Shown here: positions 44,814-54,021 of the stretch, piece by piece | How positions within the stretch are numbered: position 1 is the stretch's first letter | Layout of the letters: the number at the start of each line of letters is the position of its first letter | Origin: JAVBLU01 sp031553225 | GTDB lineage: Bacteria; Bacillota; Clostridia; Christensenellales; UBA1750 | Reading direction: 5' to 3' | Length of the DNA: 64,000 bases | Assembly (NCBI GenBank): GCA_031553225.1 | Contig: JAVBLU010000001.1 | Coordinates: forward strand, 156,118-220,117 | Notes under the pieces: generated by a model | Databases searched by the model: none | Told to the model about the DNA's origin: nothing | The model's input: the letters and a program-made list of their open reading frames with translations, nothing else | Translations under genes and position numbers: made by a program

Positions 44814-47042
44814 TTACTTGCCGTAGTAGTTGATCAGGCAGCCGGCCAGCAGGATGTCGCGCTCCTCGGGCGACACGGAGGGCAGCGTGAGCGACACATG
44901 CGCGGCCTGCCGCGCGCCGGGCGCAAATATCAGCGCCGGGAATTCGCTTTCTCCGCGCGCAAGCCGGGCGCGCACGTCCGGCACGTACACGACGGAACCG
45001 ACGGGCGGGGTCACGTCCGCCGGGCAGATGAAGGGCAGCATGCCCCAATTCACCAGGTTAGAGCGGTAGCGCTTGGTGGCGTACTCGTGCGCCAGATTCG
45101 CCGCGCCGCCCAGTACTCTTTGGCAGGAGGCGGCCTGCTCGCGTGCGGAGCCGTCGCCCGGCTTGCGGGCGAAGATCGCCGAGCCGACGCCCAGCGACAC
45201 CGCCGCCTCTTCCGCGGGCAAATCCGTAAAACGGCGCAGCGCCTCCAGCGCCTCGGCGTCGGCTTTGCCGCGGCGCGCCTCCAGGGCGGCCGTCTCCCTG
45301 GCGCGGCCCACATACTCCGGATCCTTTCGGGAGAGCGCAAAGGAAGCCAGCCGCAGCGGATTGGAGCGGTAGGACGAGGTCTCGCCCGAAGGGATGAGCT
45401 CGTCCGTGGTGGTCACAGGATCCAGAAGCGAAGCGTCCATGCGCAGCAACAGGTGCTCCGGCAGGCGCGGCATGGCCGGCCAGTCGGCAATGTTCGGACC
45501 GAACACGAGGCTCTCCTGGAGCCTTGGCTGGCCCACGCCGTCGTACACGCGCGCGGCATAGGCGGAGCGGTCGTAGACGTAGTCGAGGTCGCGCGTCTCC
45601 TCCTCAAGGCCGGGCAGCTGGTCGGCGGGGGTAAGCAGCCCTCCGTGTGCGGCCGTGGCGGCGATGGAGCGCGCGTCCATCAGCGCCACATAGGCCGCCT
45701 GCCCCTCTTTGGGCTTGGCGCCCTCGCGGCTTTCAAAGTTGCGCGTGGTGTGCCGGATGGACAGAGCGCCGTTGGCGGGCACGTCCCCCGCGCCAAAGCA
45801 CGGGCCGCAGAACGCCGAGCGCACCACTGCGCCCGCGGCGATGTATTGGGCCAAAACGCCGGCCTTGGCGAGCGCCAGCATCACCGGCTGAGAGCCGGGG
45901 TACACCGACAGGCCGAAAGCGCCCCCGCCGATCCGCCCGCGCGCGAGGATGCCCGCCGCGCGCACGAGGTTGTCGTATGTGCCGCCCGCGCAGCCGGCGA
46001 TCACACCCTGGTCCACGCGCACGCCCGCGCCGCTCGCTTTAAAGGCCAGGCGCGCGTCCGCGATGCCCAGCTTATCCTTGGCGTCCTTCTCCACCTGCCG
46101 CAGACGATCTGCGGCGTCCTGCAGGAAGACGTGCAGGGGCAGGGCGTTTGAGGGATGAAAGGGCAGGGCGATCATGGGACGCACGGCGGACAGGTCGATG
46201 AACACCGCCGCGTCGTAACGCGCGCCTTCCTCCGGCTCAAGCGTTTTGTAGTCGCCGGGGCGGCCGTATACCTCAAAGTAGCGCCGCACGCGCTCGTCCG
46301 TGCGCCAGATGGAGGACAGACAGGTCGTCTCGGTGGTCATCACGTCGATGCCGTTGCGGTACTCCACCGGGAGGTTACCGATGCCCGGGCCGATGAACTC
46401 CAGCACCTTATTCTTTACAAAGCCGTCCTGGAAGGTAGCGGCGATGAGCGCCAGCGCCACGTCCTGCGGGCCGACGCCCGGCCGGGGCGCGCCCGTCAGA
46501 TACACGGCCACCACGTCCGGCCGCGCCGCGTCGTACGTGCGGCACAGCAGCTGCTTCACCAGCTCCGGCCCGCCTTCGCCAACGCCCATGGTCCCCAAAG
46601 CGCCATAGCGTGTGTGCGAATCGGAGCCGAGGATCATCCGGCCGCAGGCGGCCATCTCCTCGCGCACGTAGCTGTGAATGACCGCCAGATGCGCCGGCAC
46701 GTACCGCCCGCCGTACTTCACCGCGGCGGAGAGGCCGAAGGCGTGGTCGTCCTCGTTGATGGTGCCCCCCACGGCGCACAGCGAATTGTGGCAGTTTGTA
46801 AGCACATAAGGCATGGGAAAGCGCTCAAGCCCGCTGGCACGCGCGGTCTGCACAATGCCCACGTACGTGATGTCGTGCGAGGCAAGCGCGTCAAAGCGCA
46901 GATGCAGCTGCGACGCATCCCTCGATTGGTCGTGCGCTGCGATGATGCGCGCGGCCATGGTGCCCTCGCGCGACCCGTCCTGCGCGGCCTGCAGCTTTCC
47001 GCCCCTGTACACATGGGCGCGGCCGTCCTTTGTCACTGCCAT
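44814..47042 (-). CDS. Aconitase-family hydratase
   Basis: Aconitase/IPM isomerase superfamily, 742 aa. The iron-sulfur ligands are in the SAFCGPCFG segment and in TTETTCLSS; the C-terminal swivel domain has SYRSNPLRLASF and YATKRYRSNLVNWGMLPF. It resembles the YbhJ-type group of putative hydratases more than classical AcnA, so citrate/isocitrate isomerisation is likely but not certain. ATG 47042 has an AGAGGTGG site. An isocitrate dehydrogenase gene lies 5 kb away. About 250 nt of untranslated tail with hairpins follow. Confidence 0.82.
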   Translation of the reverse strand: MAVTKDGRAHVYRGGKLQAAQDGSREGTMAARIIAAHDQSRDASQLHLRFDALASHDITYVGIVQTARASGLERFPMPYVLTNCHNSLCAVGGTINEDDHAFGLSAAVKYGGRYVPAHLAVIHSYVREEMAACGRMILGSDSHTRYGALGTMGVGEGGPELVKQLLCRTYDAARPDVVAVYLTGAPRPGVGPQDVALALIAATFQDGFVKNKVLEFIGPGIGNLPVEYRNGIDVMTTETTCLSSIWRTDERVRRYFEVYGRPGDYKTLEPEEGARYDAAVFIDLSAVRPMIALPFHPSNALPLHVFLQDAADRLRQVEKDAKDKLGIADARLAFKASGAGVRVDQGVIAGCAGGTYDNLVRAAGILARGRIGGGAFGLSVYPGSQPVMLALAKAGVLAQYIAAGAVVRSAFCGPCFGAGDVPANGALSIRHTTRNFESREGAKPKEGQAAYVALMDARSIAATAAHGGLLTPADQLPGLEEETRDLDYVYDRSAYAARVYDGVGQPRLQESLVFGPNIADWPAMPRLPEHLLLRMDASLLDPVTTTDELIPSGETSSYRSNPLRLASFALSRKDPEYVGRARETAALEARRGKADAEALEALRRFTDLPAEEAAVSLGVGSAIFARKPGDGSAREQAASCQRVLGGAANLAHEYATKRYRSNLVNWGMLPFICPADVTPPVGSVVYVPDVRARLARGESEFPALIFAPGARQAAHVSLTLPSVSPEERDILLAGCLINYYGK

Positions 47043-47061
47043 GGAAACCACCTCTTGGGCT

Positions 47062-47090
47062 ATTATATAGGCCTCGGGCGGTTTGTGCAA
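47062..47090 (-). promoter_or_regulatory. Promoter of the aconitase-family gene
   Basis: Minus strand TTGCAC (47085-47090), 17-nt spacer, TATAAT (47062-47067). It is only 20 nt before the start codon, so the leader is very short. Confidence 0.75.
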
Positions 47091-47103
47091 TAAACATCAA
47101 GCA

Positions 47104-47132
47104 TTGACAAGGGCACGCGCGCATAGTATAGT
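47104..47132 (+). promoter_or_regulatory. Promoter of the riboswitch-CDF transcript
   Basis: TTGACA (47104-47109), 17-nt spacer, TATAGT (47127-47132). Transcription is expected to begin near 47139, just before the aptamer. Confidence 0.8.
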
Positions 47133-47145
47133 ATAAAAAGTAACT

Positions 47146-47230
47146 TGGTTGTTTGAGCAGGCGATGAACCCTTTAGGTTCGTGGGGCCGGGCCGTGCGGC
47201 GGCAGCAGATGAGCGCATCTGTGGGACATT
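47146..47230 (+). ncRNA. NiCo (czcD) riboswitch aptamer
   Basis: The leader carries, in order, TGAGCAGGC (47154-47162), a hairpin of GATGAACC with GGTTCGT, GGGGCCGGGCC with GCGGC, GGCAGCAGATG, a CAGATG-AGCG-CATCTG hairpin, and GTGGGACA. This series of conserved joins around a four-way junction matches what I remember of the crystallised NiCo riboswitch. The class binds Ni2+ or Co2+ cooperatively and turns on metal exporters. The next gene is a cation diffusion facilitator, the classic target. Confidence 0.9.
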
Positions 47231-47251
47231 ACGTGTCCCATGGGTGTTTTT
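47222..47251 (+). terminator. Riboswitch-controlled intrinsic terminator
   Basis: TGGGACA (47222-47228) pairs with TGTCCCA (47234-47240) around TTACG, followed by GGGTGTTTTT. The 5' arm includes the GGGACA that belongs to the aptamer, so metal binding should prevent the terminator, giving an ON switch. Confidence 0.8.
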
Positions 47252-47271
47252 CTTTATATTCAGGAGGTACC

Positions 47272-48171
47272 ATGACAGCTGTGCAAGCCAACGCAGGGGA
47301 GGCAGTACGCGTCTCCCTTATCACCATTTTTATCAACGCCGCTTTGGCCGTGTTCAAGCTGGCGGCCGGGGTCCTCGCCCATTCGGGAGCCATGGTGTCC
47401 GACGCGGCGGACACCGCCTCGGATGTTTTGTCCACGTTCGTTGTCATCGCCGGCGTGAAAAGCGCCGGACGCGAACGCGACAAGGAGCATCCTTACGGGC
47501 ACGAGCGCATGGAGTGCGTCGCGGCGCTGCTGCTTTCGGCGCTGTTGTGCGCCTCGGGCGTGGGCATCGGCTATATGGGCGTGGCGAAAACACTCGCCGC
47601 GCGCGCAAATCCCGCGGGGCTGGCCATGCCCGGCATGCTGGCGCTGGTCGCCGCGGCCGTGTCCATCGCGGTCAAGGAGGGCATGTACTGGTACACCAGA
47701 GCCGCCGCGCATAAGGTGAACTCCGGCGCGCTCATGGCAGACGCTTGGCACCACCGTTCGGACGCCCTGTCCTCCGTCGGAAGCCTGGTGGGCATCGCGG
47801 GCGCGCGGCTGGGCGTGCCCATTCTGGATCCCATTGCCAGCGTGGCCATCAGCGCCTTAATCGTTAAAGCCGCGGTTCGCATCTTTTTGGACGCAGTGGG
47901 CAAGATGACCGACCGCGCCTGCGACGATGAAACCGTTCGCGCCCTGCGCGCCGTCATATTGGGGCAAGAGGGCGTTCTGGGCGTGGACCAGCTGCGCACG
48001 CGCCTGTTCGGCAACCGTATCTATGTGGATGTGGAGATCAGCGCGCAGGCCGCAATGACGCTGCTGGACGCACACGACGTGGCCCAGCGCACGCATGACG
48101 CCATCGAGGCGGACTTTCCGCAGGTAAAGCACTGCATGGTGCACGTGAACCCTGCCGGGGAGGCTCGTTAA
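47272..48171 (+). CDS. Cation diffusion facilitator (Ni/Co/Zn-type exporter)
   Basis: CDF transporter of 299 aa. Six helices; metal sites SDAADTASD in helix 2 and DAWHHRSDALSS in helix 5 are intact, with the HPYGHERME loop; a cytoplasmic ferredoxin-like domain follows from about residue 215. It exports divalent metal in exchange for protons. AGGAGGT precedes ATG 47272. Control by the upstream NiCo riboswitch points to Co2+ or Ni2+ as the physiological signal. Confidence 0.94.
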   Translation: MTAVQANAGEAVRVSLITIFINAALAVFKLAAGVLAHSGAMVSDAADTASDVLSTFVVIAGVKSAGRERDKEHPYGHERMECVAALLLSALLCASGVGIGYMGVAKTLAARANPAGLAMPGMLALVAAAVSIAVKEGMYWYTRAAAHKVNSGALMADAWHHRSDALSSVGSLVGIAGARLGVPILDPIASVAISALIVKAAVRIFLDAVGKMTDRACDDETVRALRAVILGQEGVLGVDQLRTRLFGNRIYVDVEISAQAAMTLLDAHDVAQRTHDAIEADFPQVKHCMVHVNPAGEAR

Positions 48172-48219
48172 TTTTTTCTCAAACTCGCGGCCAGACGTCT
48201 GTCCCTTCCTGCCCAAATG

Positions 48220-48228
48220 TGGTATACT
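48220..48228 (+). promoter_or_regulatory. Extended -10 promoter of the pgk operon
   Basis: TGGTATACT (TGnTATACT) about 65 nt before pgk. The -35 region is weak. Confidence 0.6.
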
Positions 48229-48291
48229 TTACTCATGTGTGTCGCGCCCGGCGCAAATGCACAACGACGAACATGGGAAAGGGTGTACTCT

Positions 48292-49482
48292 ATGGCGCTC
48301 AACAAAAAGACGATCGAGGACATCGGCGTTCAGGGCAAGAAAGTGCTCGTGCGCTGCGATTTTAACGTGCCGCAGGACGACAGCGGCAAAATCACCGACG
48401 AAACGCGCATCACCGCCGCCATGCCCACCATCTCGTACCTGGTGAAGCACGGCGCCCGCGTTATCCTCTGCTCGCACCTGGGACGCCCCAAGGGCGAGTT
48501 CAACATGACCTACTCCCTTGCCCCTGTGGCGGCGCGCCTCTCGCAGTTGCTCGGACAGGACGTGTGCCTGAGCCGCGATGTCATCGGCCCGGACGCTCAG
48601 GCGCGCGCCGCCGCCCTGAAAGACGGCCAGGTGATGCTGCTGGAGAACGTGCGCTTCCACAAGGAAGAGGAGAAGAACGACGAGGCCTTCTCCAAGGCGC
48701 TCGCTTCCCTGGCCGAGGTATACGTAAACGACGCTTTCGGCACCGCGCACCGCGCGCACGCCTCCACCGAGGGCGTGGCGCACTACCTGCCCGCCGTGGC
48801 CGGGTACCTGATCGGCAAGGAACTCAACTTTATGGGCGGCGCGCTGGACAACCCGCAGCGTCCCTTCGTGGCCATTCTGGGCGGCACAAAGGTCTCCGAC
48901 AAGATCGGCGTCATACAGAACCTCATCAAAAAGGTGGACGTGCTCCTCATCGGCGGGGCCATGGGGTTCACCTTTGAAAAGGCGCGCGGCGGCGAGATCG
49001 GCGCTTCGCTCCTGGAGGCCGACAAGGTGGAGCTGGCCGCTTCGCTGATTGCGCAGGCCAAGGCCGCGGGCGTCAAGCTGCTTCTGCCCACCGACGCCGT
49101 GTGCGCCGAAAAGTTTGATAACGACGCCAAGCGCCTCACCTGCCCCGCGAATGCCGTGCCGGCAGGTTACATGGGCCTGGACATCGGGCCGCAGACGGCC
49201 GCGGCCTACGCCAAGGAGATCGCCGCGGCCAAAACCGTGGTGTGGAACGGCCCCATGGGCGTGTTTGAGATGAGCAACTTTGCCGAGGGCACGCGCGCTG
49301 TCGCGCAGGCGTGTGCCGATTCCAAGGCCATCACGATCATCGGCGGCGGCGACAGCGCAGCGGCCGTGGAGCAGATGGGCCTGGCGGATAAGATGAGCCA
49401 CATCTCCACGGGCGGCGGCGCGTCCCTGGAGTTTCTGGAGGGCATCGAACTGCCCGGCGTGGCGGCCCTGAACGACAAATAA
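48292..49482 (+). CDS. pgk: Phosphoglycerate kinase
   Basis: Pgk, 396 aa, makes ATP from 1,3-bisphosphoglycerate. VLVRCDFNVPQDD, SHLGRPKG, the ILGGTKVSDKIGV segment and the nucleotide-binding GGGDSAAAVEQ end are all standard. First gene of the pgk-tpiA-gpmI glycolytic run. ATG 48292 follows AAAGGGTG; more upstream in-frame codons lack similarity. Confidence 0.98.
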   Translation: MALNKKTIEDIGVQGKKVLVRCDFNVPQDDSGKITDETRITAAMPTISYLVKHGARVILCSHLGRPKGEFNMTYSLAPVAARLSQLLGQDVCLSRDVIGPDAQARAAALKDGQVMLLENVRFHKEEEKNDEAFSKALASLAEVYVNDAFGTAHRAHASTEGVAHYLPAVAGYLIGKELNFMGGALDNPQRPFVAILGGTKVSDKIGVIQNLIKKVDVLLIGGAMGFTFEKARGGEIGASLLEADKVELAASLIAQAKAAGVKLLLPTDAVCAEKFDNDAKRLTCPANAVPAGYMGLDIGPQTAAAYAKEIAAAKTVVWNGPMGVFEMSNFAEGTRAVAQACADSKAITIIGGGDSAAAVEQMGLADKMSHISTGGGASLEFLEGIELPGVAALNDK

Positions 49483-49602
49483 AGCTATCCGTCGGCGGTC
49501 GGCCGGGCCGCTCGGCCCGGCCCGTGTCTATTTTCGCCCACCGACCGGCGCAGCGCCCACGCGGCCCAAGGAGCAGTTACGAACGGATCTGATTATGGAG
49601 GT

Positions 49603-50379
49603 ATGAAGTTGCGTACACCCATCATTGCGGGCAACTGGAAGATGAACATGGGTCCCGCGGCGGGCGGGAAACTGGCCGCCGAGGTACGCGCGGCCGTCGG
49701 TGCGCCCGGCTGCTGCGAGGTGGTCGTCTGCCCGCCCTTCCCCACCATTGCGGCCGCAGCGCAGGCGCTGGCCGGAAGCGGCATCGGCATCGGCAGCCAA
49801 AACGTGCACTGGGCGGCAAGCGGCGCTTTTACGGGCGAGGTTGCGCCGGACATGCTGAGGGAACTGGGCGTCACGCACGTGGTCATCGGCCACTCCGAGC
49901 GCCGCGCGTACTTTGGCGAGACGGACGAGAGCGTAAACAAGCGCACCCTGGCCGCGCTGGCCGCCGGCCTAACGCCCATCGTATGTGTGGGCGAGACGCT
50001 GGAGCAGCGCCAGGCCGAGGAGACCTTCCAGCTGGTGGAACGCCAGACGCGCGCCCTGTTTGAAGGCGTCGCACCGGCGGACGCTGCCCGCGTGGTCATC
50101 GCCTACGAGCCCATTTGGGCCATCGGCACCGGCCTGACGGCCTCTGACGAGCAGGCCGAGGAGGTCATCGCCTTCCTGCGCGAAGTGGTGCGCGCGGCCT
50201 TCGGCGACGTGGCCGACCAGGTGCGCATCCAGTACGGCGGAAGCATGAACGCAAAAAATGCCGCCGGCCTGATGAACATGCCCAATATCGACGGCGGCCT
50301 GATCGGCGGCGCGTCGCTGAAGGCTCCGGACTTTGCGGCCATCGTTGAGGCCGCCCGCAAGCGGGGGCAAAGCGAATGA
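49603..50379 (+). CDS. tpiA: Triosephosphate isomerase
   Basis: TpiA, 258 aa, interconverts dihydroxyacetone phosphate and glyceraldehyde 3-phosphate. IIAGNWKMN holds the catalytic lysine, VVIGHSERR the histidine and VIAYEPIWAIGTG the glutamate with the mobile loop. TGGAGGT precedes ATG 49603. The TGA overlaps the gpmI start in ATGA. Confidence 0.98.
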   Translation: MKLRTPIIAGNWKMNMGPAAGGKLAAEVRAAVGAPGCCEVVVCPPFPTIAAAAQALAGSGIGIGSQNVHWAASGAFTGEVAPDMLRELGVTHVVIGHSERRAYFGETDESVNKRTLAALAAGLTPIVCVGETLEQRQAEETFQLVERQTRALFEGVAPADAARVVIAYEPIWAIGTGLTASDEQAEEVIAFLREVVRAAFGDVADQVRIQYGGSMNAKNAAGLMNMPNIDGGLIGGASLKAPDFAAIVEAARKRGQSE

Positions 50380-51917
50380 CGAGGCCGGTTTCCGCACTGA
50401 TCATCATGGACGGCTTTGGTTTGCGCGCAGAGAGCGCGCACAACGCCGTCGCCATGGCCGGCACCCCAAACCTAACCCACCTGGCCGCCCGCTTCCCGCA
50501 CGCCACGCTGGGCGCGTCCGGCATGGACGTGGGCCTGCCGGAGGGGCAGATGGGCAACAGCGAAGTCGGCCACCTGAACATCGGCGCGGGCCGGGTGATC
50601 TATCAGGAGCTGACGCGCATCTCCAAGTCCATCGCCGACGGCGACTTCTATGCAAACCCCGTGCTGTGCGAGGCGTGCGACAAGGCCAAAACCGGCGGCG
50701 GCAAGCTCCACCTGATCGGGCTGTTGTCCGACGGCGGCGTACACTCCCACATCGAGCACCTAATCGCCCTGATCGATCTGGCGAAGCAGCGCGGCCTGCC
50801 GGACGTGTATGTGCACTGTCTGATGGACGGCCGGGACGTGCCGCCCTCCTCGGGCATTGGCTACGTGCGCCAGCTGGAGGCGGCCATGCAGGCGCGCGGA
50901 TTTGGCGCCATCGCCACCATCGTCGGCCGTTACTACGCCATGGACCGCGACAAGCGCTGGGACCGGGTGCAGCAGGCTTGGGAGGCCATCGCATACGGCG
51001 AGGGCGTGCAGGAAACCTCGCCCGTGGCCGCCATGGAAAACGCTTACGCGCGCGGGGAAACGGACGAGTTCATCAAGCCCATCGTACTCACGAAGGCCGG
51101 CCGCCCGGAAGCGACGCTTCAGGCAGGCGACAGCGTGGTGTTTTTCAATTTCCGGCCGGACCGCACGCGGGAGCTGACCTTGGCCGCCATCGACGAGGGC
51201 TTTGACGGCTTTGTGCGCAAGGGCGGATACATACCGCTGCACTTTGTCAGCATGACGCAGTATGACGCCACGTTCCGTGGCATCCACATCGCCTTTCCAC
51301 CTCAGCCGCCCCTGCGCAACACGCTGGCGGAATACCTGTCCTCCCTTGGCAAGCGCCAGCTGCACATCGCCGAAACGGAGAAGTACGCGCACGTGACGTT
51401 CTTTTTTAACGGCGGCATCGAAGCGCCCTACGAGGGCGAGGACCGCGCGCTCATCCCCTCGCCCAAGGTGGCCACGTACGATCTGAAGCCCGAAATGTCC
51501 GCCTACGAAGTGACGCAGGAGAGCCTGCGCCGCATTCAGTCCGGCGCGTACGACGTGATCATTCTGAACTTTGCCAACTGCGACATGGTGGGCCACACGG
51601 CCGTGGAGGCTTCCGTCGTGCAGGCCGTGAAGGCCGTGGACGAGTGCGTGGGCCAGGTGGTGGACGCGCTGCTTAAGACCGGCGGCCGCGCGCTCGTGTT
51701 CGCCGATCACGGCAACGCCGAAATGCTCGTGGACCCGCACACAGGCGAGCCGTTCACCGCCCACACCACCAACCGCGTACCCTTCATCGTGTGCGACGAG
51801 GCCGCCGCGGGCAAGAGCGTTCGGGACGGGAAGCTTGCGGATGTGGCCCCTACGCTGCTTCAGCTGATGGGCCTGCCCGTTCCGCCCGAGATGACCGGCG
51901 ACATCCTCATCAAATAA
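50376..51917 (+). CDS. gpmI: 2,3-bisphosphoglycerate-independent phosphoglycerate mutase
   Basis: GpmI, 513 aa, the Mn-dependent enzyme of Bacillota. IIMDGFGLR, GNSEVGHLNIGAGR with the phospho-serine, LLSDGGVHSHIEHL, and the C-terminal FADHGNAEML and HTTNRVPFI metal motifs are in place. Coupled to tpiA by a 4-nt overlap. In sporulating species this enzyme is pH and Mn sensitive in the forespore. Confidence 0.98.
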   Translation: MTRPVSALIIMDGFGLRAESAHNAVAMAGTPNLTHLAARFPHATLGASGMDVGLPEGQMGNSEVGHLNIGAGRVIYQELTRISKSIADGDFYANPVLCEACDKAKTGGGKLHLIGLLSDGGVHSHIEHLIALIDLAKQRGLPDVYVHCLMDGRDVPPSSGIGYVRQLEAAMQARGFGAIATIVGRYYAMDRDKRWDRVQQAWEAIAYGEGVQETSPVAAMENAYARGETDEFIKPIVLTKAGRPEATLQAGDSVVFFNFRPDRTRELTLAAIDEGFDGFVRKGGYIPLHFVSMTQYDATFRGIHIAFPPQPPLRNTLAEYLSSLGKRQLHIAETEKYAHVTFFFNGGIEAPYEGEDRALIPSPKVATYDLKPEMSAYEVTQESLRRIQSGAYDVIILNFANCDMVGHTAVEASVVQAVKAVDECVGQVVDALLKTGGRALVFADHGNAEMLVDPHTGEPFTAHTTNRVPFIVCDEAAAGKSVRDGKLADVAPTLLQLMGLPVPPEMTGDILIK

Positions 51918-51943
51918 ACATCCCCCGCTTAAGGAGGAAGAAC

Positions 51944-53140
51944 ATGCCCCGTATCGCTATGAAAACGCCGCTGGTGGAGATGGACGGCGACGAGATGACC
52001 CGCGTTCTGTGGCAGATGATCAAGGACATGCTCATCGTGCCGTTCGTCGAACTGAAGACCGAATACTACGACCTGGGCCTTCCCCACCGCGACGAAACGG
52101 ACGACCGCGTGACGACCGAGTCCGCTCAGGCCACGCGTCGCTTGGGCGTTGCCGTCAAGTGCGCCACGATCACGCCCAACAAGGCGCGCGTGGAGGAATA
52201 CAAGCTCAAACAGATGTGGAAGAGCCCGAACGGCACGATCCGGGCGATCCTAGACGGCACGGTGGTCCGCGCGCCCATCGTCGTGAAGGGCGTTTCCCCG
52301 TCCGTGAAAACCTGGAAGAAGCCGATCACCATCGCCCGCCATGCTTACGGCGACATCTACAAGGCGTCCGAGCTGATCGTGCCCGGCCCGGGCGAAGCCG
52401 TGCTGCGCTTCACAGGCGCAAACGGCCAGGTGCTGGAGACGCCCGTGCACACGTTTGACGGCCCCGGCGTCTTGATGGGTATGCACAACCTGGACGCGTC
52501 CATCAAATCCTTCGCGCGCTCGTGCTTCGAGTTCGCGCTGTCGTCCAGGCAGGAGCTATGGTTCTCCAGCAAGGATACCATCTCCAAGCAGTACGACCAT
52601 CGCTTCAAGGACATCTTCCAGGAGCTGTACGACGCCGAATACGCCGCCAAGTTCGAACAGGCGGGCATCTCTTACTTCTACACGCTCATCGACGACGCGG
52701 TCGCGCGGGTCATCCGCTCCGAGGGCGGCTTCATCTGGGCGTGCAAAAACTACGACGGCGACGTGATGAGCGACATGATCGCCACGGCATTCGGCTCGCT
52801 GGCCATGATGACCTCCGTGCTCGTGGCGCCGGACGGCACCACCGAGTACGAGGCCGCGCACGGCACGGTCACGCGCCACTACTACAAGCACCTTCAGGGC
52901 GAGGAGGTCTCCACGAACCCCGTAGCCACCATATTCGCCTGGACAGGCGCGCTGCGCCGCCGCGCCGAACTGGACGGCCTGCCGCAGCTGCAGGCCTTTG
53001 CTGACCGCCTGGAGGCCGCAACGCTGCACACCATCGAGGGCGGCGTGATGACGCGCGACCTCACCGCCCTGTTTGAGGGGCCGGCCACGGGCGTGTCGAG
53101 CAAGGCCTTCCTCGCGGCCATCGCGCAGCGCCTGAGCTAG
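51944..53140 (+). CDS. icd: NADP-dependent isocitrate dehydrogenase (type II)
   Basis: Isocitrate dehydrogenase of 398 aa of the eukaryote-like homodimeric type: VEMDGDEMTRVLW at the start, WKSPNGTIRAILDGTVVR as the substrate loop, SKDTISKQYDHRFKDIF and the cofactor segment AAHGTVTRHYYKHLQG. It makes 2-oxoglutarate and NADPH. AAGGAGGAAG lies before ATG 51944. It follows gpmI by 26 nt and ends at a hairpin, so it may share the glycolytic transcript. Confidence 0.95.
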   Translation: MPRIAMKTPLVEMDGDEMTRVLWQMIKDMLIVPFVELKTEYYDLGLPHRDETDDRVTTESAQATRRLGVAVKCATITPNKARVEEYKLKQMWKSPNGTIRAILDGTVVRAPIVVKGVSPSVKTWKKPITIARHAYGDIYKASELIVPGPGEAVLRFTGANGQVLETPVHTFDGPGVLMGMHNLDASIKSFARSCFEFALSSRQELWFSSKDTISKQYDHRFKDIFQELYDAEYAAKFEQAGISYFYTLIDDAVARVIRSEGGFIWACKNYDGDVMSDMIATAFGSLAMMTSVLVAPDGTTEYEAAHGTVTRHYYKHLQGEEVSTNPVATIFAWTGALRRRAELDGLPQLQAFADRLEAATLHTIEGGVMTRDLTALFEGPATGVSSKAFLAAIAQRLS

Positions 53141-53201
53141 ACGAAGTCGGCGAGCGGAAATGCCCCTGCATCTTCCACGCGCGCGACACGACGCAGGCTG
53201 A

Positions 53202-53239
53202 GCGGAAGGACGCCGTACGGTGCCCTTCCGCATTTTATT
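53202..53239 (+). terminator. Terminator after icd
   Basis: GCGGAAGG (53202-53209) / CCTTCCGC (53224-53231) stem, followed by ATTTTATT. Confidence 0.8.
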
Positions 53240-53253
53240 GAGAGGAATGTTCT

Positions 53254-53931
53254 TTGGTGCCCGATATCCTCTGGGCGGACGACGCATACAAAAACGGGGT
53301 ACTTACATATACCAAGGCCGACGGCGTGATGGCCGTCGCCGTGTATGCGTTTTTGCTGCTCGTATATTACGCAATGGGCGTCGTGTACGTCCAAATGCAG
53401 CTGTACCTGGGCGTTTACGTCAACCTGTCGCTCATAGTCCTTTGCGTCATACTCGTGCTGGCGCGCCGACAAAGCCTGGCGTCCATAGGGTTTACCCTGC
53501 GCAACATAAAAAAGTCGCTGCTGTGCGGCGTGGTGGTGGGAACCGTCCTCACCCTCGTTATGAACGTACTGCCAAATGCCCTGGCCGGCGCACAGGTGAT
53601 ACCGATCGGCAGGGCGCTGTACAACATATTCTACTATTTCATCGTTATCTCCCTGTCCGAAGAGGTCGTATTTCGCGGTTACATACAAACGAGGATGTAC
53701 GGGCTAATCAAACGCGACATTCCGGCGGTCGCTGTAACGGGGCTGATGTTCTATGCAATGCACTTCGCCTTCCAGGCGCCCGTGAGCGGCATGGTTTTCA
53801 GCCTGGGGAACATGGCCGTCATCGTTACCCTGCACGTTATCATGAACTTTGTATACAGGAAGTACAACTCCATCGCCGGCCCGACCGTGCTGCACGGGCT
53901 GCTGGATTGGGGCGGCAACCTGCTGCGCTGA
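53254..53931 (+). CDS. CPBP-family intramembrane metalloprotease
   Basis: Membrane protein of 225 aa with six to seven helices. The CAAX-protease/bacteriocin-processing signature is SEEVVFRGYIQTR, with the histidine in FYAMHFAFQ and the later HVIMNFVYRK and LHGLLDW. Such proteins cleave membrane or prenylated peptides. The start is TTG 53254 (or GTG 53257) after AGAGGA. Its base composition is a little more AT-rich than its neighbours. Substrate unknown. Confidence 0.88.
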   Translation: MVPDILWADDAYKNGVLTYTKADGVMAVAVYAFLLLVYYAMGVVYVQMQLYLGVYVNLSLIVLCVILVLARRQSLASIGFTLRNIKKSLLCGVVVGTVLTLVMNVLPNALAGAQVIPIGRALYNIFYYFIVISLSEEVVFRGYIQTRMYGLIKRDIPAVAVTGLMFYAMHFAFQAPVSGMVFSLGNMAVIVTLHVIMNFVYRKYNSIAGPTVLHGLLDWGGNLLR

Positions 53932-53973
53932 TGCGCCGGCCGGCCCGCTTATTGCATACCCGGGCATAAACTA

Positions 53974-54002
53974 AGCGCCGCCCGCATTTTGCGGACGGCG
54001 CT
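53974..54002. terminator. Stem-loop between convergent genes
   Basis: AGCGCCGCCCGC (53974-53985) pairs with GCGGACGGCGCT (53991-54002) with one mismatch and an ATTTT loop. It separates the protease gene from the minus-strand yloV. Confidence 0.65.
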
Positions 54003-54021
54003 GCCGTTTGACGTCAGCGGT

